NCBI RefSeq assembly: GCF_030283205.1
Contig: NZ_JASNWF010000010.1
Coordinates: 310,001 to 374,000, forward strand
From: Actinomadura opuntiae
GTDB taxonomy: Bacteria > Actinomycetota > Actinomycetes > Streptosporangiales > Streptosporangiaceae
Reading direction: 5' to 3'
Length of the DNA stretch: 64,000 nucleotides
In this document: piece by piece, positions 1-10,000 of the stretch
Numbering within the stretch: position 1 is the stretch's first letter
How the letters are laid out: each line of letters starts with the position of its first letter
Position numbers and translations under genes: made by a program
The notes under the pieces: model-generated
Seen by the model: only the letters and a program-made list of their open reading frames with translations
Database searches by the model: none
What the model was told of the DNA's origin: nothing

Positions 1-1477
1 GGATGGTCTTGCCGTCATACCAGGGCAGCAGCCCCTCGGGCAGTTGGGGAAGCCTGATCAACGGAGTGTCGTCGCCGGTGACCTCCGCGTAGCCCTGCCA
101 GGACCGGTCCGCGATGGTGAGGTAGTCGAGATGCTGGACGATCGTCCGGGCTGCTTTCGGAGACTTGGACGGCGACCCGTCGCGGGGCACGGCCAGTTCG
201 GCGGGAATGCCACCGCGCAGGGCCGCCAGCAGGGCGCCCACGGGGTCGGCCGGTTCGAGCCCTTCGGCGACGCCGGGGGCCAGGTCGAGGAGGCCGCCGC
301 GGCCGGTAAGCCGCACCAGCCGATGCAAGGCGTCGTGCAGGAAGGGAAGGTCCGAGCGTCCTGCGTCGGCCTTCCAGCCGTCGACGGCTTCGCTCAGCTG
401 CTCCCTGGTCTCCGGCGTGCCCCAGAGCGCCCTGACCGTGGCCGCGTAGTCGACATTGCCGAAATACCCGATGTCGTAGACGAACCCGTCCAGCAGGCCG
501 GCGAAACGCTCGCGTCCTTCCGGGCCAGACGCCGCGTCCGCGGCCAGTTGCTCCACGTCGAGGCCCTGACCCCACCAGCGGGGCGAGTCGCTGGTCCTCT
601 CGCGCTGGGGAATGATGTTCCAGTAGTCGGGAGGCGGAAGCGCCGGGTCCGTCCCCTCGCCGTACACCACCTCGGAGTCCGGGAACAGCCGGTCGCCCGC
701 CTGGTCGACGAGCTTCAGCAGGACGGGGGCCGCGCAGCCCCGTCCCGTGGTGCCGAACCACCGGGCCGGCAGGTGCGCTCCCGCCCCGCCCTCCGCCAAC
801 GACTCCAGCCACATCTGCCGGATCTCCTCGGCGACCTCCCCGCCGCTCTCCTCCTCATGCCGGGCGCGGTCGGGTTCGGCGGCGATCAGCAGCTTCATCA
901 GGTCGTCGTCGCGCCCGGCCACCGCGGCGAGCGGCTCACGGGCGGCCGCCCAGACCTGGTGGGACGCGATGGGCATGAGCCCGGCGCGGAGCAGCCGCTC
1001 GGCCAGGAACGCCTCCTCATCGCGCTTCTTGATCTTCGCGGCGCGGGCCAGCACGCGCAGGTCAGGGAAGATCCGGGCGTAGGGGACGATCCCGGCGTCA
1101 AAGCCCGCGCAGATCACCTCGCGGAAGCGTGCGTGCGCCTCCTCCGCTGGCAACCGTGCGGCGAGCGTCTTGGCGTAGTCGCGCAGCGCGGCCGGTCCGA
1201 CGCCGCCCGCGGGCACCAGTTCGAGGAAGACGTCCTGCACCCGGTCGAGGTCGAGCAGCGCGGGATGGTCCTTCTCGACTTTGCGCGCTTGCCCGAAGGC
1301 CCAGAACGCAAGCTCGCTCTCTCCCGCCCGTGCCAGCTCCCGGCAGGCGTGCTCGAAGAACGGCGCCAACTCGGCGGCGGGCAACGGGCTCGCGGCCTTG
1401 GCCAGCATCTTCTTGGCGCCCTTGGGCCCGGCAGCGGCGAGGTCCGCCGGCGCCGGGAGCTGCGGAAACTGGGTCAT
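1..1477 (-). CDS. Uncharacterised Ala/Leu-rich protein, C-terminus beyond window
   Basis: An open minus-strand frame runs from ATG at 1477 to the window edge without a stop (492 codons). It begins MTQFPQLPAPADLAAAGPKG and continues as a charged, Ala- and Leu-rich, mostly helical-looking sequence with no signal peptide or membrane segment. A GGA-containing ribosome site lies about 8 nt upstream of the ATG. A long frame on the plus strand covers the same bases, but it is Arg/Gly-rich and repetitive, as expected of an antisense shadow; the minus frame has balanced composition. I do not recognise a named family; similar long Ala-rich hypothetical proteins are common in actinomycetes. It diverges from the sulfotransferase across about 400 bp and is probably a chromosomal neighbour marking the left border of the cluster. 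No function is assigned. Confidence 0.72.
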   Translation of the reverse strand, partial: MTQFPQLPAPADLAAAGPKGAKKMLAKAASPLPAAELAPFFEHACRELARAGESELAFWAFGQARKVEKDHPALLDLDRVQDVFLELVPAGGVGPAALRDYAKTLAARLPAEEAHARFREVICAGFDAGIVPYARIFPDLRVLARAAKIKKRDEEAFLAERLLRAGLMPIASHQVWAAAREPLAAVAGRDDDLMKLLIAAEPDRARHEEESGGEVAEEIRQMWLESLAEGGAGAHLPARWFGTTGRGCAAPVLLKLVDQAGDRLFPDSEVVYGEGTDPALPPPDYWNIIPQRERTSDSPRWWGQGLDVEQLAADAASGPEGRERFAGLLDGFVYDIGYFGNVDYAATVRALWGTPETREQLSEAVDGWKADAGRSDLPFLHDALHRLVRLTGRGGLLDLAPGVAEGLEPADPVGALLAALRGGIPAELAVPRDGSPSKSPKAARTIVQHLDYLTIADRSWQGYAEVTGDDTPLIRLPQLPEGLLPWYDGKTI

Positions 1478-1878
1478 CGCGTCCTTCGTCCCTGATCTTC
1501 TGAAACGACCATGAAACACTGCGACGGCCCGCCCGCGTGGTCGGTTCCGACGAACGCCGCCTGCCGGGCACCGCTTCACTCGCGGACCGCTGCTCCAGCG
1601 ACGAGATGGCTCGTGATCAGGACGGTGACCGGCGGCGTCTCTGCGGGAAACGTGTGAGCCGAAAGTCGTAGAGGGCGGCTCATAAAAAATCGCGAATGGT
1701 CGCCCGACCGTATCGCGGACGGCGCGGGCTGCGCGATGGCGATAGGGGGTTCCCAGGGGCTAATCTCCCGGAGGGAGACCAGGTGACGGCGCAGTCGGGT
1801 CGATTCGCGGCCGGTTCCGGCCGCGGCTGCCGCGGCGACGCCCGCCGTGAGCGACGGACGGAATCGGACGAGGCAGAG
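1478..1878. other. Divergent intergenic region between the hypothetical gene and the sulfotransferase
   Basis: About 400 bp without a supported gene. It must hold the promoters of both divergent genes. The clearest element is the direct-repeat site at 1743-1760, followed directly by TAATCT (1761-1766), which fits a TAnnnT -10 hexamer. A small inverted repeat GGTCG-CC-CGACC lies at 1698-1709, and an A-run (about 1684-1689) interrupts the high-GC background. Short open frames here look like chance frames. Confidence 0.5.
1743..1760 (+). promoter_or_regulatory. Candidate activator operator, copy 1 (TAGGGGG-N4-CAGGGG)
   Basis: TAGGGGG at 1743-1749 and CAGGGGC at 1754-1760 form a direct heptamer repeat with an 11-bp period. 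The same arrangement occurs at three other gene starts in this window. Heptamer repeats spaced one helical turn apart are the known binding geometry of SARP-type activators; LuxR-type pathway regulators are an alternative. TAATCT follows at once and could be the -10 of the sulfotransferase promoter. The regulator itself is not in the window. Confidence 0.5.
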
Positions 1879-2961
1879 ATGACTCACGAACTGTCCCCGG
1901 CAGCCGCCGAACCCGAGGGAACGCTGGTCCTGTGCAGCGGGCGCTGCGGCTCGACCATCGTGGCCGACCTTCTCGCCGAATCACCGCGCACCCTGCCGAT
2001 CCTGGAACTGCTCTACGCGCACTTCCAGGACGGCGTCCCCGAGGGAACCGTGACGGGCGCGGAGTTCTGGGCACTGCTCAACCGGCCGTGGCGTGCGCTG
2101 AACACCGTCGTCGGCCTCGGACGCGTCCCCGCCGAGGTGCGGTACCGGATCGAGGATCCCGCGAATCCCCCCACGCTTTCCGCGCTGCTGGGATTCACGC
2201 TCCCGGCGATCAGCGACGATCCGGAAGGGCTTCTCGGAACGCTGGGCGCGATCGTGCAGGAATTCCCGGCCGGGCCGGTGGGCGCGCACTACCGGCGGCT
2301 GTTCGCGTCGCTGTGCGAGCTGACCGGCGGCGAGCGCTGGGTGGAGAAGTCCGCCGGGTCCGTTCTGTACATCCGCGAGCTGCTCCCCATGTTCCCGCAG
2401 GCGCGGATCGTCCACCTGGTGCGCGACTGCGTGGACGTCGCGCTGTCGATGTCCCGCCACCCGATGTTCCAGCTCGCCGAACTGCGCCATGAGCTGCTCC
2501 AGCGCATGGGCGCCGACCCCTACGCGGCCGGGTACACCGCGCCCGACGAGGCGCCGGACCCGGAGGTGGAGCGGCTGCTTCCCGGCAGGCTCGACGCCGC
2601 CGCGCTCGACGAGCGGGCGGCATCGGAGGAGCCCCTGATCCGCCTCGTGGTGATGCAGGCCGTGATGGCGCGGCACGCCGAGGAGGCCCTGGCCGCCCGT
2701 CCCTCCGACCGGGTGCTGCGGATGCGCTACGAGGACCTGCTGGACCGGCCGCAGGAGGAGCTCGCCCGCCTCGCCCGGTTCCTGGAGCTTCCGGACGGTG
2801 AGGAGTGGGCGCGGCGGTCGGCGCCGCGGATCCGCCGGCCCCAGAGGACGGGCACCGAGCTGGAGCCCCGGCAGCGGAACCTGCTGAAAAGCGTCTACCG
2901 CAGCGTCCTCAATGCTCCGGCGAACGCGATGGACTGGACCTCCGCCGCCCACGCCTTCTAA
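1879..2961 (+). CDS. Sulfotransferase family protein
   Basis: A predicted cytosolic PAPS-dependent sulfotransferase of 360 aa. Residues 20-26 (SGRCGST) form the 5'-phosphosulfate-binding loop, K157-S158 follow in a WVEKSAG segment, and RIVHLVRDCVDVALSM (about 177-191) matches the 3'-phosphate-binding motif with R182 and S190. A C-terminal RYEDLLDRP segment is also typical of the family. The ATG at 1879 is preferred: GAGG sits 5 nt upstream, and the conserved loop comes 15-20 residues in. A GTG at 1783 with a stronger GGAGGGAG site is in frame and would add 32 Arg/Gly-rich residues, but it lies almost on the suspected -10 region. The gene stands at the left of the NRPS-PKS operon in the same orientation, behind operator copy 1, so sulfation of the product or an intermediate is a reasonable inference. 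The acceptor is unknown. Confidence 0.85.
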   Translation: MTHELSPAAAEPEGTLVLCSGRCGSTIVADLLAESPRTLPILELLYAHFQDGVPEGTVTGAEFWALLNRPWRALNTVVGLGRVPAEVRYRIEDPANPPTLSALLGFTLPAISDDPEGLLGTLGAIVQEFPAGPVGAHYRRLFASLCELTGGERWVEKSAGSVLYIRELLPMFPQARIVHLVRDCVDVALSMSRHPMFQLAELRHELLQRMGADPYAAGYTAPDEAPDPEVERLLPGRLDAAALDERAASEEPLIRLVVMQAVMARHAEEALAARPSDRVLRMRYEDLLDRPQEELARLARFLELPDGEEWARRSAPRIRRPQRTGTELEPRQRNLLKSVYRSVLNAPANAMDWTSAAHAF

Positions 2962-2967
2962 CATCCT

Positions 2968-2986
2968 CCCCCGATGAACCCGGGGG
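2968..2986 (+). terminator. Small hairpin just after the sulfotransferase stop
   Basis: CCCCCG (2968-2973) pairs with CGGGGG (2981-2986) across a 7-nt loop, starting 6 nt after the TAA. The stem is GC-only but short and has no T-run, so termination is only a possibility. Confidence 0.28.
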
Positions 2987-3222
2987 CCCGCGTCGGATTT
3001 CGCGCGCATCTGTCAAGTTCCGGTCGCGAAAAAGGCGCCGGGATTCTTGTCGGGAAAGGTCATCGGCCGGGTGCAGACATCCGCCGATCCCGCCGGTTAG
3101 TCTGCGATGGCCGGCAGTTGGTCACCCGGGCCGCCCGATATGTATCAGCCGTTCGCGAACCGAGTGCTTCGCTCATTTCCTTGGCTCGACCGACGCCGCA
3201 GGACGCGGTGAATGCTCCGAGC

Positions 3223-3250
3223 CGTCACCGGTTCGAGCGGCGTCACCGGT
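3223..3250. repeat. Direct repeat CGTCACCGGT, 18-bp period
   Basis: Two exact copies of CGTCACCGGT (3223-3232 and 3241-3250) lie about 80-110 bp upstream of the NRPS start. An inverted repeat with 6-bp arms follows at 3255-3269. Together they could form a regulator site for the NRPS operon; no binding protein can be named. Confidence 0.35.
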
Positions 3251-3330
3251 CGGGTGCGGAAGATCCGCACTCGGCCGCCTGCCCGGAGCCGGTCCGATGA
3301 TGCGGTGCTACCAGGAGTGGAGCTGTTGTC

Positions 3331-4080
3331 GTGACCTCATCTTCTGTGGATGAGAGCGTGCCGGCGCGGCGGTTGGCGTATTGGCACGAGGAGTTGTCCG
3401 GCGTCGAGCAGCCGGTGGTCCTGCCGGTGGACCGTCCGCGGCCGGCGGTCGCCACTCCGCGCGCCGGGACCGTCGAATTCGGGCTGCCCCCCGGTCTGGC
3501 GGCCGATCTGCTGAAGATGGCGGACGGCCGCGAGACGTCGGCGCCGGTGGTGCTTCAGGCGGCGTTCGCGGTGCTGCTGTCGCGGATGGGCGCCGGCGAC
3601 GACGTGGTGATCGGGTCGGCGGTCGCCGATCCATGGGTGCTGCGCGTCGACCTGTCGGGGAACCCGTCGTTCGACGCGGTGGTGGAACGCGTCCACGGCA
3701 GGGCGGTGGCGGCGCGCGAGAACGGCGGTGTGCCGTTCGAGCGGCTCGTGGAGTCGCTGAATCTCGACCGGTCGCAGGCCTATCACCCGCTGTTCCAGGT
3801 GATGTTCGCGACGGGGGACGCCGGGCAGGCGCCGCCGTTCGTCGCGGAGACGGCACCACGGCTCGACCTGACGATGACGGTGGAAGAGGTGCGTTCGGCG
3901 TCGGGGGATCGGACGCTGGCGGGGCATCTGGAGTATGCGGTCGATCTGTTCGATCGGGAGACGGCCGAGGAGTTGGCCGAGCGGTTCGTGCGGGTGCTGG
4001 AGCAGGTCGTCGCCGACCCGGCCGTCCCGGTCGTGGTCGTGGACGTGCTGCTGCCGTACGAGCGGGAAAACCTGGTGCCG
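3331..4080 (+). other. Truncated condensation domain at the NRPS N-terminus
   Basis: This segment aligns with the C-terminal half of the NRPS's second C domain, starting at the shared [10 protein letters not shown] / [10 protein letters not shown] region. The N-lobe with the catalytic HHxxxDG is absent. The stretch that reads [20 protein letters not shown] in the second C domain is also cut to a few residues ([14 protein letters not shown]). It cannot catalyse condensation and is best read as scar tissue from a C-A duplication, leaving module 1 as an initiating A-T module. Confidence 0.8.
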
Positions 4081-7000
4081 TCGACCGGTCCCGCGGCGCC
4101 CGCGACCGAATCCGTGGCGACGGTGGATGCCGCGGACGAGACGGTGGTGTCGCTGGTGGCGCGTCAGGTGGCGGCGTCGCCCGGTGCCGTGGCGCTGATA
4201 TCCGATGGCGTGGAATTGACGTATCGGGAGTTGGATGCGCGGGTTTCGGTGTTGGCGGCGCGGTTGGTGGCGGCGGGGGTGGGACCGGACGTGGTGGTGG
4301 GTTTGGCGTTGCCGCGGTCGGCGGATCTGGTCGTCGGGATGTTGGCGGTCTGGCGTGCGGGTGGCGCGTATTTGCCGATCGACCCGCGGTATCCGAGCGC
4401 GCGTTTGGAAGCGGTGCTGGCCAGCGCCGATCCGCGTCTGGTGCTCGTCGACCGGGCGACCGACCACGTCATCCCTGCTGATGTGAAGCGGCTGTACGTC
4501 GATTCCGAGCCCGACGCGGTTCCCGACGTGGAACTGCCGGATCCGCGTCCGCAGGATTTGGCGTATCTGATGTTCACCTCGGGCTCGACTGGCGAGCCTA
4601 AAGGCGCGGGCATCACCCAACGGAATGTCGCCGCGGTGGTGAAGGAACTGGCGGCCCATGCCGGGATCGACGTGGGTTCGCGGGTGTTGGCGGGGACGTC
4701 GGTGGCGTTTGACGTGTCGGTGTTCGAGGTGTTTTCGACGTTGGTGTCGGGTGGGTGTGTGGAGGTGGTGCGTGATGTGTTGGTGTTGGGGGAGCGCCAG
4801 GGGTGGTCGGGTGCGGTGATTTCGACGGTGCCGTCGGTGTTCGCGGAGTTGTTGGACGACATCGTCGATCGTGTTCGTGTGGGGACGTTGGTGTTCGCTG
4901 GTGAGGCGTTGCCGATGGCGTTGGTGAATCGGGTTCGTGCGGTGTGGCCGGATGTGCGGGTGGTCAATTCGTTCGGCCAGTCCGAGACGTTCTACGACTC
5001 GGTGTATGAGGTCCCGCCGGGCGTTCACCCCGACGGCCCCGTGCCCATCGGCAGCCCCCTGGACGGCGTGCGGATGTACGTCCTCGGACCCAACCTCCGT
5101 CCTGTGCCCGTCGGAGTGACCGGGGAGCTCTATGTCGGTGGGGAGGTCGTCGGCCGCGGCTACCTGGGGCGTCCGGATCTGACGGCGTCACGTTTCGTCG
5201 CCGATCCGTTCGGTGACGAGCCGGGCGGTCGCCTGTACCGCACCGGTGACCTCGTCCGATGGCGTGCAGAATCCGGGAACGGGGGGCCCGGGGTGCTGGA
5301 GTACGTGGGCCGTGCGGACGTCCAGGTGAAGGTGCGCGGCATCCGCATCGAACCGGCCGAGATCGAAGCGGCCCTCCAGTCGCATCCGCAGGTCGGGCAG
5401 GCGGCCGTGACCGTCCACGGGACGGACGCGGGGAAACGCCTGGTGGCCTACGTCGTCCCGGCCCGGTCGGCGGGACGGGGCGCGGGCGACGGCATCGACG
5501 CGGACGATCTGCGGCGGCACGCCTCCGCGCGGCTGCCGGAGTTCATGGTCCCGGCGGCGTTCATGGTGCTGGACCGGTTCCCGCTGACGCCCAACGGGAA
5601 GCTGGACCGCAAGGCCCTGCCCGCGCCGGAGGCCGTGCGGCGGCCGTACCGGGCGCCCCGGAACGGCCGGGAGGAGACGCTCGCCGGGCTCTTCGCGGAA
5701 GTGCTGGGCGTGGAGCGGGTCGGCATCGACGACGACTTCTTCGCCCTCGGCGGCCAGTCCCTGCTGGCGACCCGGCTGATGGCCCGCGTCCGCGCGACCC
5801 TCGACGCCGAGTTCCCGATCACCGCGATCTTCGACCGCCCGACGGTGGCGGGCCTGGTCACCCGGCTGTCGGACGGGCGCACGCGGCCGCCGCTGGTGCC
5901 GATGGAGCGCCCCGAGCGGGTGCCGCTGTCCTACGCCCAGCAGCGGCTCTGGTTCATCCACAAGCTCGAGGGCCCGTCGGCCACCTACAACATCCCGTTC
6001 GCGGCCCGGCTGTCCGGCGAAGTGGACCGGTCCGTGCTGGAGGCGGCCGTCACCGACGTCATCGTCCGCCACGAGAGCCTGCGGACGCTGTTCCGGGAGG
6101 ACGCCTCGGGCGTCGGCCACCAGGAGGTGCTGCCGCCCGAGCGGGTGTCGTTCGAGCTGCCGGAGACCGAGGTCGACGCGGCCGGCCGCGACGACGCGGT
6201 CACCGCGGTGGTGCGGCACTGCTTCGACCTGGCGACCGAGATCCCCGTCCACGGACGGCTGCTGCGGATCCACGAGGACGACGGCGAGCCCGCCGCACTG
6301 CTGGTCATGGTCGTGCATCACATCGCGGGCGACGGCGCCTCGATGTCCTCGTTCGCCCGCGACCTCGCCGTCGCCGCCGAGGCCCGGGCCGCCGGACGCG
6401 CACCGGACTGGGCGCCGCTGCCCGTCCAGTACGCCGACTACGCGCTCTGGCAGCGCGAGCTGCTGGGCGAGGAGTCCGATCCGAGCAGCCTCGTCGCGCG
6501 GCAGCTCGCGTACTGGCGCGACGAGCTGGCGGACGTGGTGCAGCCGATGGCGCTGCCGGTGGACCGTCAGCGGCCCGCGGTGGCGAGCCTGCGCGGCGGA
6601 ATGGTCGACTTCGAGCTGCGGCCGGAGCTGGTGGCGGCGATCGAGGAGCTGGCGGGCGGCCGCGGGATGACGGCGTCGATGGTGCTTCAGGCGGCGTTCG
6701 CGGTGCTGCTGTCGCGGATGGGCGCCGGCGAGGACGTCGTGATCGGGTCGCCGATCGCCGGACGCACCGACGAGGCGCTCGCCGACCTGATCGGCTTCTT
6801 CGTCAACACGTGGGTGCTGCGCGCCGACCTGTCGGGCGGCCCGTCGTTCGGCGCCGTGCTGGACCGCGTCCGGGCCAAGGCGCTGGCCGCCTACGAGCAC
6901 CAGGACGTGCCGTTCGAGCGACTGGTGGAGCTGCTGAACCCCGACCGGTCGCGGGCGTATCACCCGCTCTTCCAGGTCATGTTCGTACTGCAGGACGCGG

Positions 7001-10000
7001 GCTGGGTGCATCCGGCGGCGGCCGAATCCGGGTGGGAGCTGGAGCAGGCCGTCACGCGGACCGCCAAGTTCGACCTGACGATGACGATGAACGAGGTGCG
7101 GTCGGCGTCGGGGGATCGGACGCTGGCGGGGCATCTGGAGTACGCGGTCGATCTGTTCGACCGGGAGACGGCCGAGGAGCTGGCCGAGCGGTTCGTGCGG
7201 GTGCTGGAGCAGGCCGTCGCCGATCCTGCGCTTCCGGTCGTCCTGGTCGACCTCCTTCTGCCCTCCGAGCGGGAGCGGCTCGCCCCGGCGGCGGGCCGGA
7301 ACGTCCCGGACGCGGAAACGGGCGACGAGACGGTGGTGTCGCTGGTGGCGCGTCAGGTGGCGGCGTCGCCCGGTGCCGTGGCGCTGATGTCCGATGGCGT
7401 GGAATTGACGTATCGGGAATTGGATGCGCTGGTTTCGGTGTTGGCGGCGCGCTTGGTGGCGGCGGGTGTGGGACCGGACGTGGTGGTGGGTCTGGCGTTG
7501 CCGCGGTCGGCGGATCTGGTCGTCGGAATGTTGGCGATCTGGCGTGCCGGTGGCGCGTATTTGCCGATCGACCCGCGGTATCCGAGCGCGCGCCTGGAAG
7601 CGGTGCTGGCCAGCGCCGATCCACGTTTCGTGCTCGTCGACAAGACCACCGAGCATGTGGTGCCCGCCGATGTGGAACGGCTGTTCGTCGACGCCGAACA
7701 AGGCGTGGCCCCAGATGTGGCGCTGCCGGGTCCGCGGCCGGAGAACCTGGCCTATTTGATGTTCACCTCCGGTTCCACGGGCGAGCCGAAGGGCGTCGGC
7801 ATCACCCAACGGAATGTCGCCGCGGTGGTGAAGGAACTGGCGGCCCATGCCGGGATCGACGTGGGTTCGCGGGTGTTGGCGGGGACGTCGGTGGCGTTTG
7901 ACGTGTCGGTGTTCGAGGTGTTTTCGACGTTGGTGTCGGGTGGGTGTGTGGAGGTGGTGCGTGATGTGTTGGTGTTGGGGGAGCGCCAGGGGTGGTCGGG
8001 TGCGGTGATTTCGACGGTGCCGTCGGTGTTCGCGGAGTTGTTGGACGACGTCGCCGATCGTGTTCGTGTGGGGACGTTGGTGTTCGCTGGTGAGGCGTTG
8101 CCGATGGCGTTGGTGAATCGGGTTCGTGCGGTGTGGCCGGATGTGCGGGTGGTCAATTCGTTCGGCCAGTCCGAGACGTTCTACGACTCGGTGTATGAGG
8201 TCCCGCCGGGCGTTCACCCCGACGGCCCCGTGCCCATCGGCAGCCCTTTGGATGGCGTCCGGATGTACGTCCTCGGCCCGGGTCTGGTGCCGAATCCGCC
8301 CGGCGTGACCGGCGAACTGTACGTGTCCGGTGACGTCGTCGGTCGCGGCTACCTGGGGCGCCCGGAGCTGACGGCGTCACGTTTTGTCGCCGACCCGTTC
8401 GGTGACGAGCCGGGCGGCCGCCTGTACCGCACCGGTGACCTCGTCCGGTGGCGTGCAGAGCCCGGGGACGGCGGGTCCGGGGTGCTGGAGTACGTGGGCC
8501 GCGCGGACGTCCAGGTGAAGGTGCGCGGCATCCGCATCGAACCGGCCGAGATCGAAGCGGTCCTGCTGTCCCACCCGATGGTGTCGGCGGCCACCGTCAC
8601 CGTGATCGACACCGACAACGGGAAACGGCTGGTCGGCTACGTCGTGCCGCTGCGCGCGACGGCTCCGGCCGGTCCCGCCCCGGCCGACGCGGGCGCCGGC
8701 GTCGACGTCGAGTTCTCCAGCGCCCCCATCGACACGCGCGCCCTGCGCCAGTACGTGGTGGCCCGGCTGCCGGAGTTCATGGTCCCGGCGGCGTTCATGG
8801 TGCTGGACCGGATGCCGCTGGCGTCCAACGGGAAGCTGGACCGCTCCGCGCTGCCCGTCCCGCGGTTCGAGACCGCCGGCTACCGGCCGCCGCGGACCCC
8901 GGCCGAGGCGCAGCTCGCCGCCATCTTCGCCGACGTGCTCGGCATTGACCGCGTCGGCGCCGACGACGACTTCTTCGCCATCGGCGGCGACAGCATCCGC
9001 TCCATCCAGGTCGTGGCGCGCGCCCGCGCGGCCGGGCTGAGCATCACCACGCAGGACGTGTTCACGCACGGCAACGTCGCGGAGCTTGCCGAGGCGGCCG
9101 GGCACGCCGCCGAGCACCCGGTGCTGGAGGAGCTCGACGGCGGCGGTGTCGGCCGGCTGCCGCTGCCGCCCATCGCGCGCTTCCTGCTGGAATCCGGCCC
9201 GCACATCTCCCGCTACACGCAGGCGATGCTGCTGGACCTGCCGCTCGGCATCGACCCGATCGGGCTCGCCGCGGCACTGGACGCCGTGCTGGACCGGCAC
9301 GACATGCTGCGGGCGCGGCTGGTCACCGACGGCCCCGACGCGGCGCTGGAGATCGCCCCGCCGGGCGGGACGGCGGCGGCCGGGCTGGTCCGCCGCGTCG
9401 AGATGACGGCCGATCCCGGCGACCCGGCCGCGGACGAGACCGTCCGAGCCGAGTTCGACGCCGCCGCCGACCGCCTCGACCCCGCCGCGGGCGTCCTGCT
9501 GCAGTGCGTGTGGTTCGACCACGGCCCCCCACGGCGCGGCCGCCTCGCGGTCACCATTCACCATCTCGCGGTCGACAGCGTGTCCTGGCAGATCATCGTG
9601 ACGGACCTCAACGCCGCGTGGCAGCGGATCCGGCTCGGCAAGCGGCCGGCGCTGCCGCCGGTGGGCACGTCCGCGCGGCGCTGGGCGCACGCCTTGCAGG
9701 ACGAGGCGAGGACGCAGGCACGGGTCGAGGAGCTGCCGTACTGGCTGGCGGCCGTCCAGGGCCCCGATCCCTTGCTCGGCGACCGTCCGCTCGACCCCGC
9801 CGCCGATGTGGTGGCGACCGTGCAGGAGGTGCGCGTCACGCTGCCGCCCGAGGCGACCGAGGCGGTGCTCACCACCCTGCCGGCCCGGTTCCGCGCCGGA
9901 GCCAACGACGGCCTGCTAACCGCGTTGGCGCTGGCCGTCGCGCAATGGCGCGGGCGCCGCGGCACCGACGAGCCGACCACGCTGGTCCGCCTGGAAGGGC

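Larger units (their letters stand above)
2962..3330. other. Intergenic region upstream of the NRPS operon
   Basis: No gene is supported in these 369 bp, and no N-terminal condensation-domain coding sequence is hidden here in any frame I read. It contains a small hairpin after the sulfotransferase stop (2968-2986), a possible -10 TAGTCT (3098-3103), a perfect 10-bp palindrome GTTCGCGAAC (3151-3160), a direct repeat (3223-3250) and an inverted repeat TGCGGA-AGA-TCCGCA (3255-3269). The TAGGGG-type operator seen at other promoters is absent, so the NRPS operon may be controlled differently. Confidence 0.5.

Noticed and set aside
44-1495. Long plus-strand open frame opposite the first gene
   Set aside because: Its translation is Arg/Gly/Gln-rich with no recognisable motifs; the minus-strand frame over the same bases has normal composition and a ribosome site.
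1743-1760. Reading operator copy 1 as a PAS-LuxR palindrome (TAGGGGGTTCCCAG)
   Set aside because: The inverted-repeat reading fits only this copy and with wrong spacing; the 11-bp direct-repeat reading fits all four sites.
1576-1887. 103-aa minus-strand open frame in the divergent region
   Set aside because: It overlaps the operator and the sulfotransferase start and has no motif or good ribosome site.
2974-3300. 108-aa plus-strand open frame between sulfotransferase and NRPS
   Set aside because: No motif or codon bias. I checked it as a possible missing N-lobe of the first C domain and found no similarity.
5188-8217. 1009-codon minus-strand open frame inside the NRPS gene
   Set aside because: His/Arg/Gln-rich antisense shadow of a high-GC gene; the plus-strand frame has full NRPS motifs.
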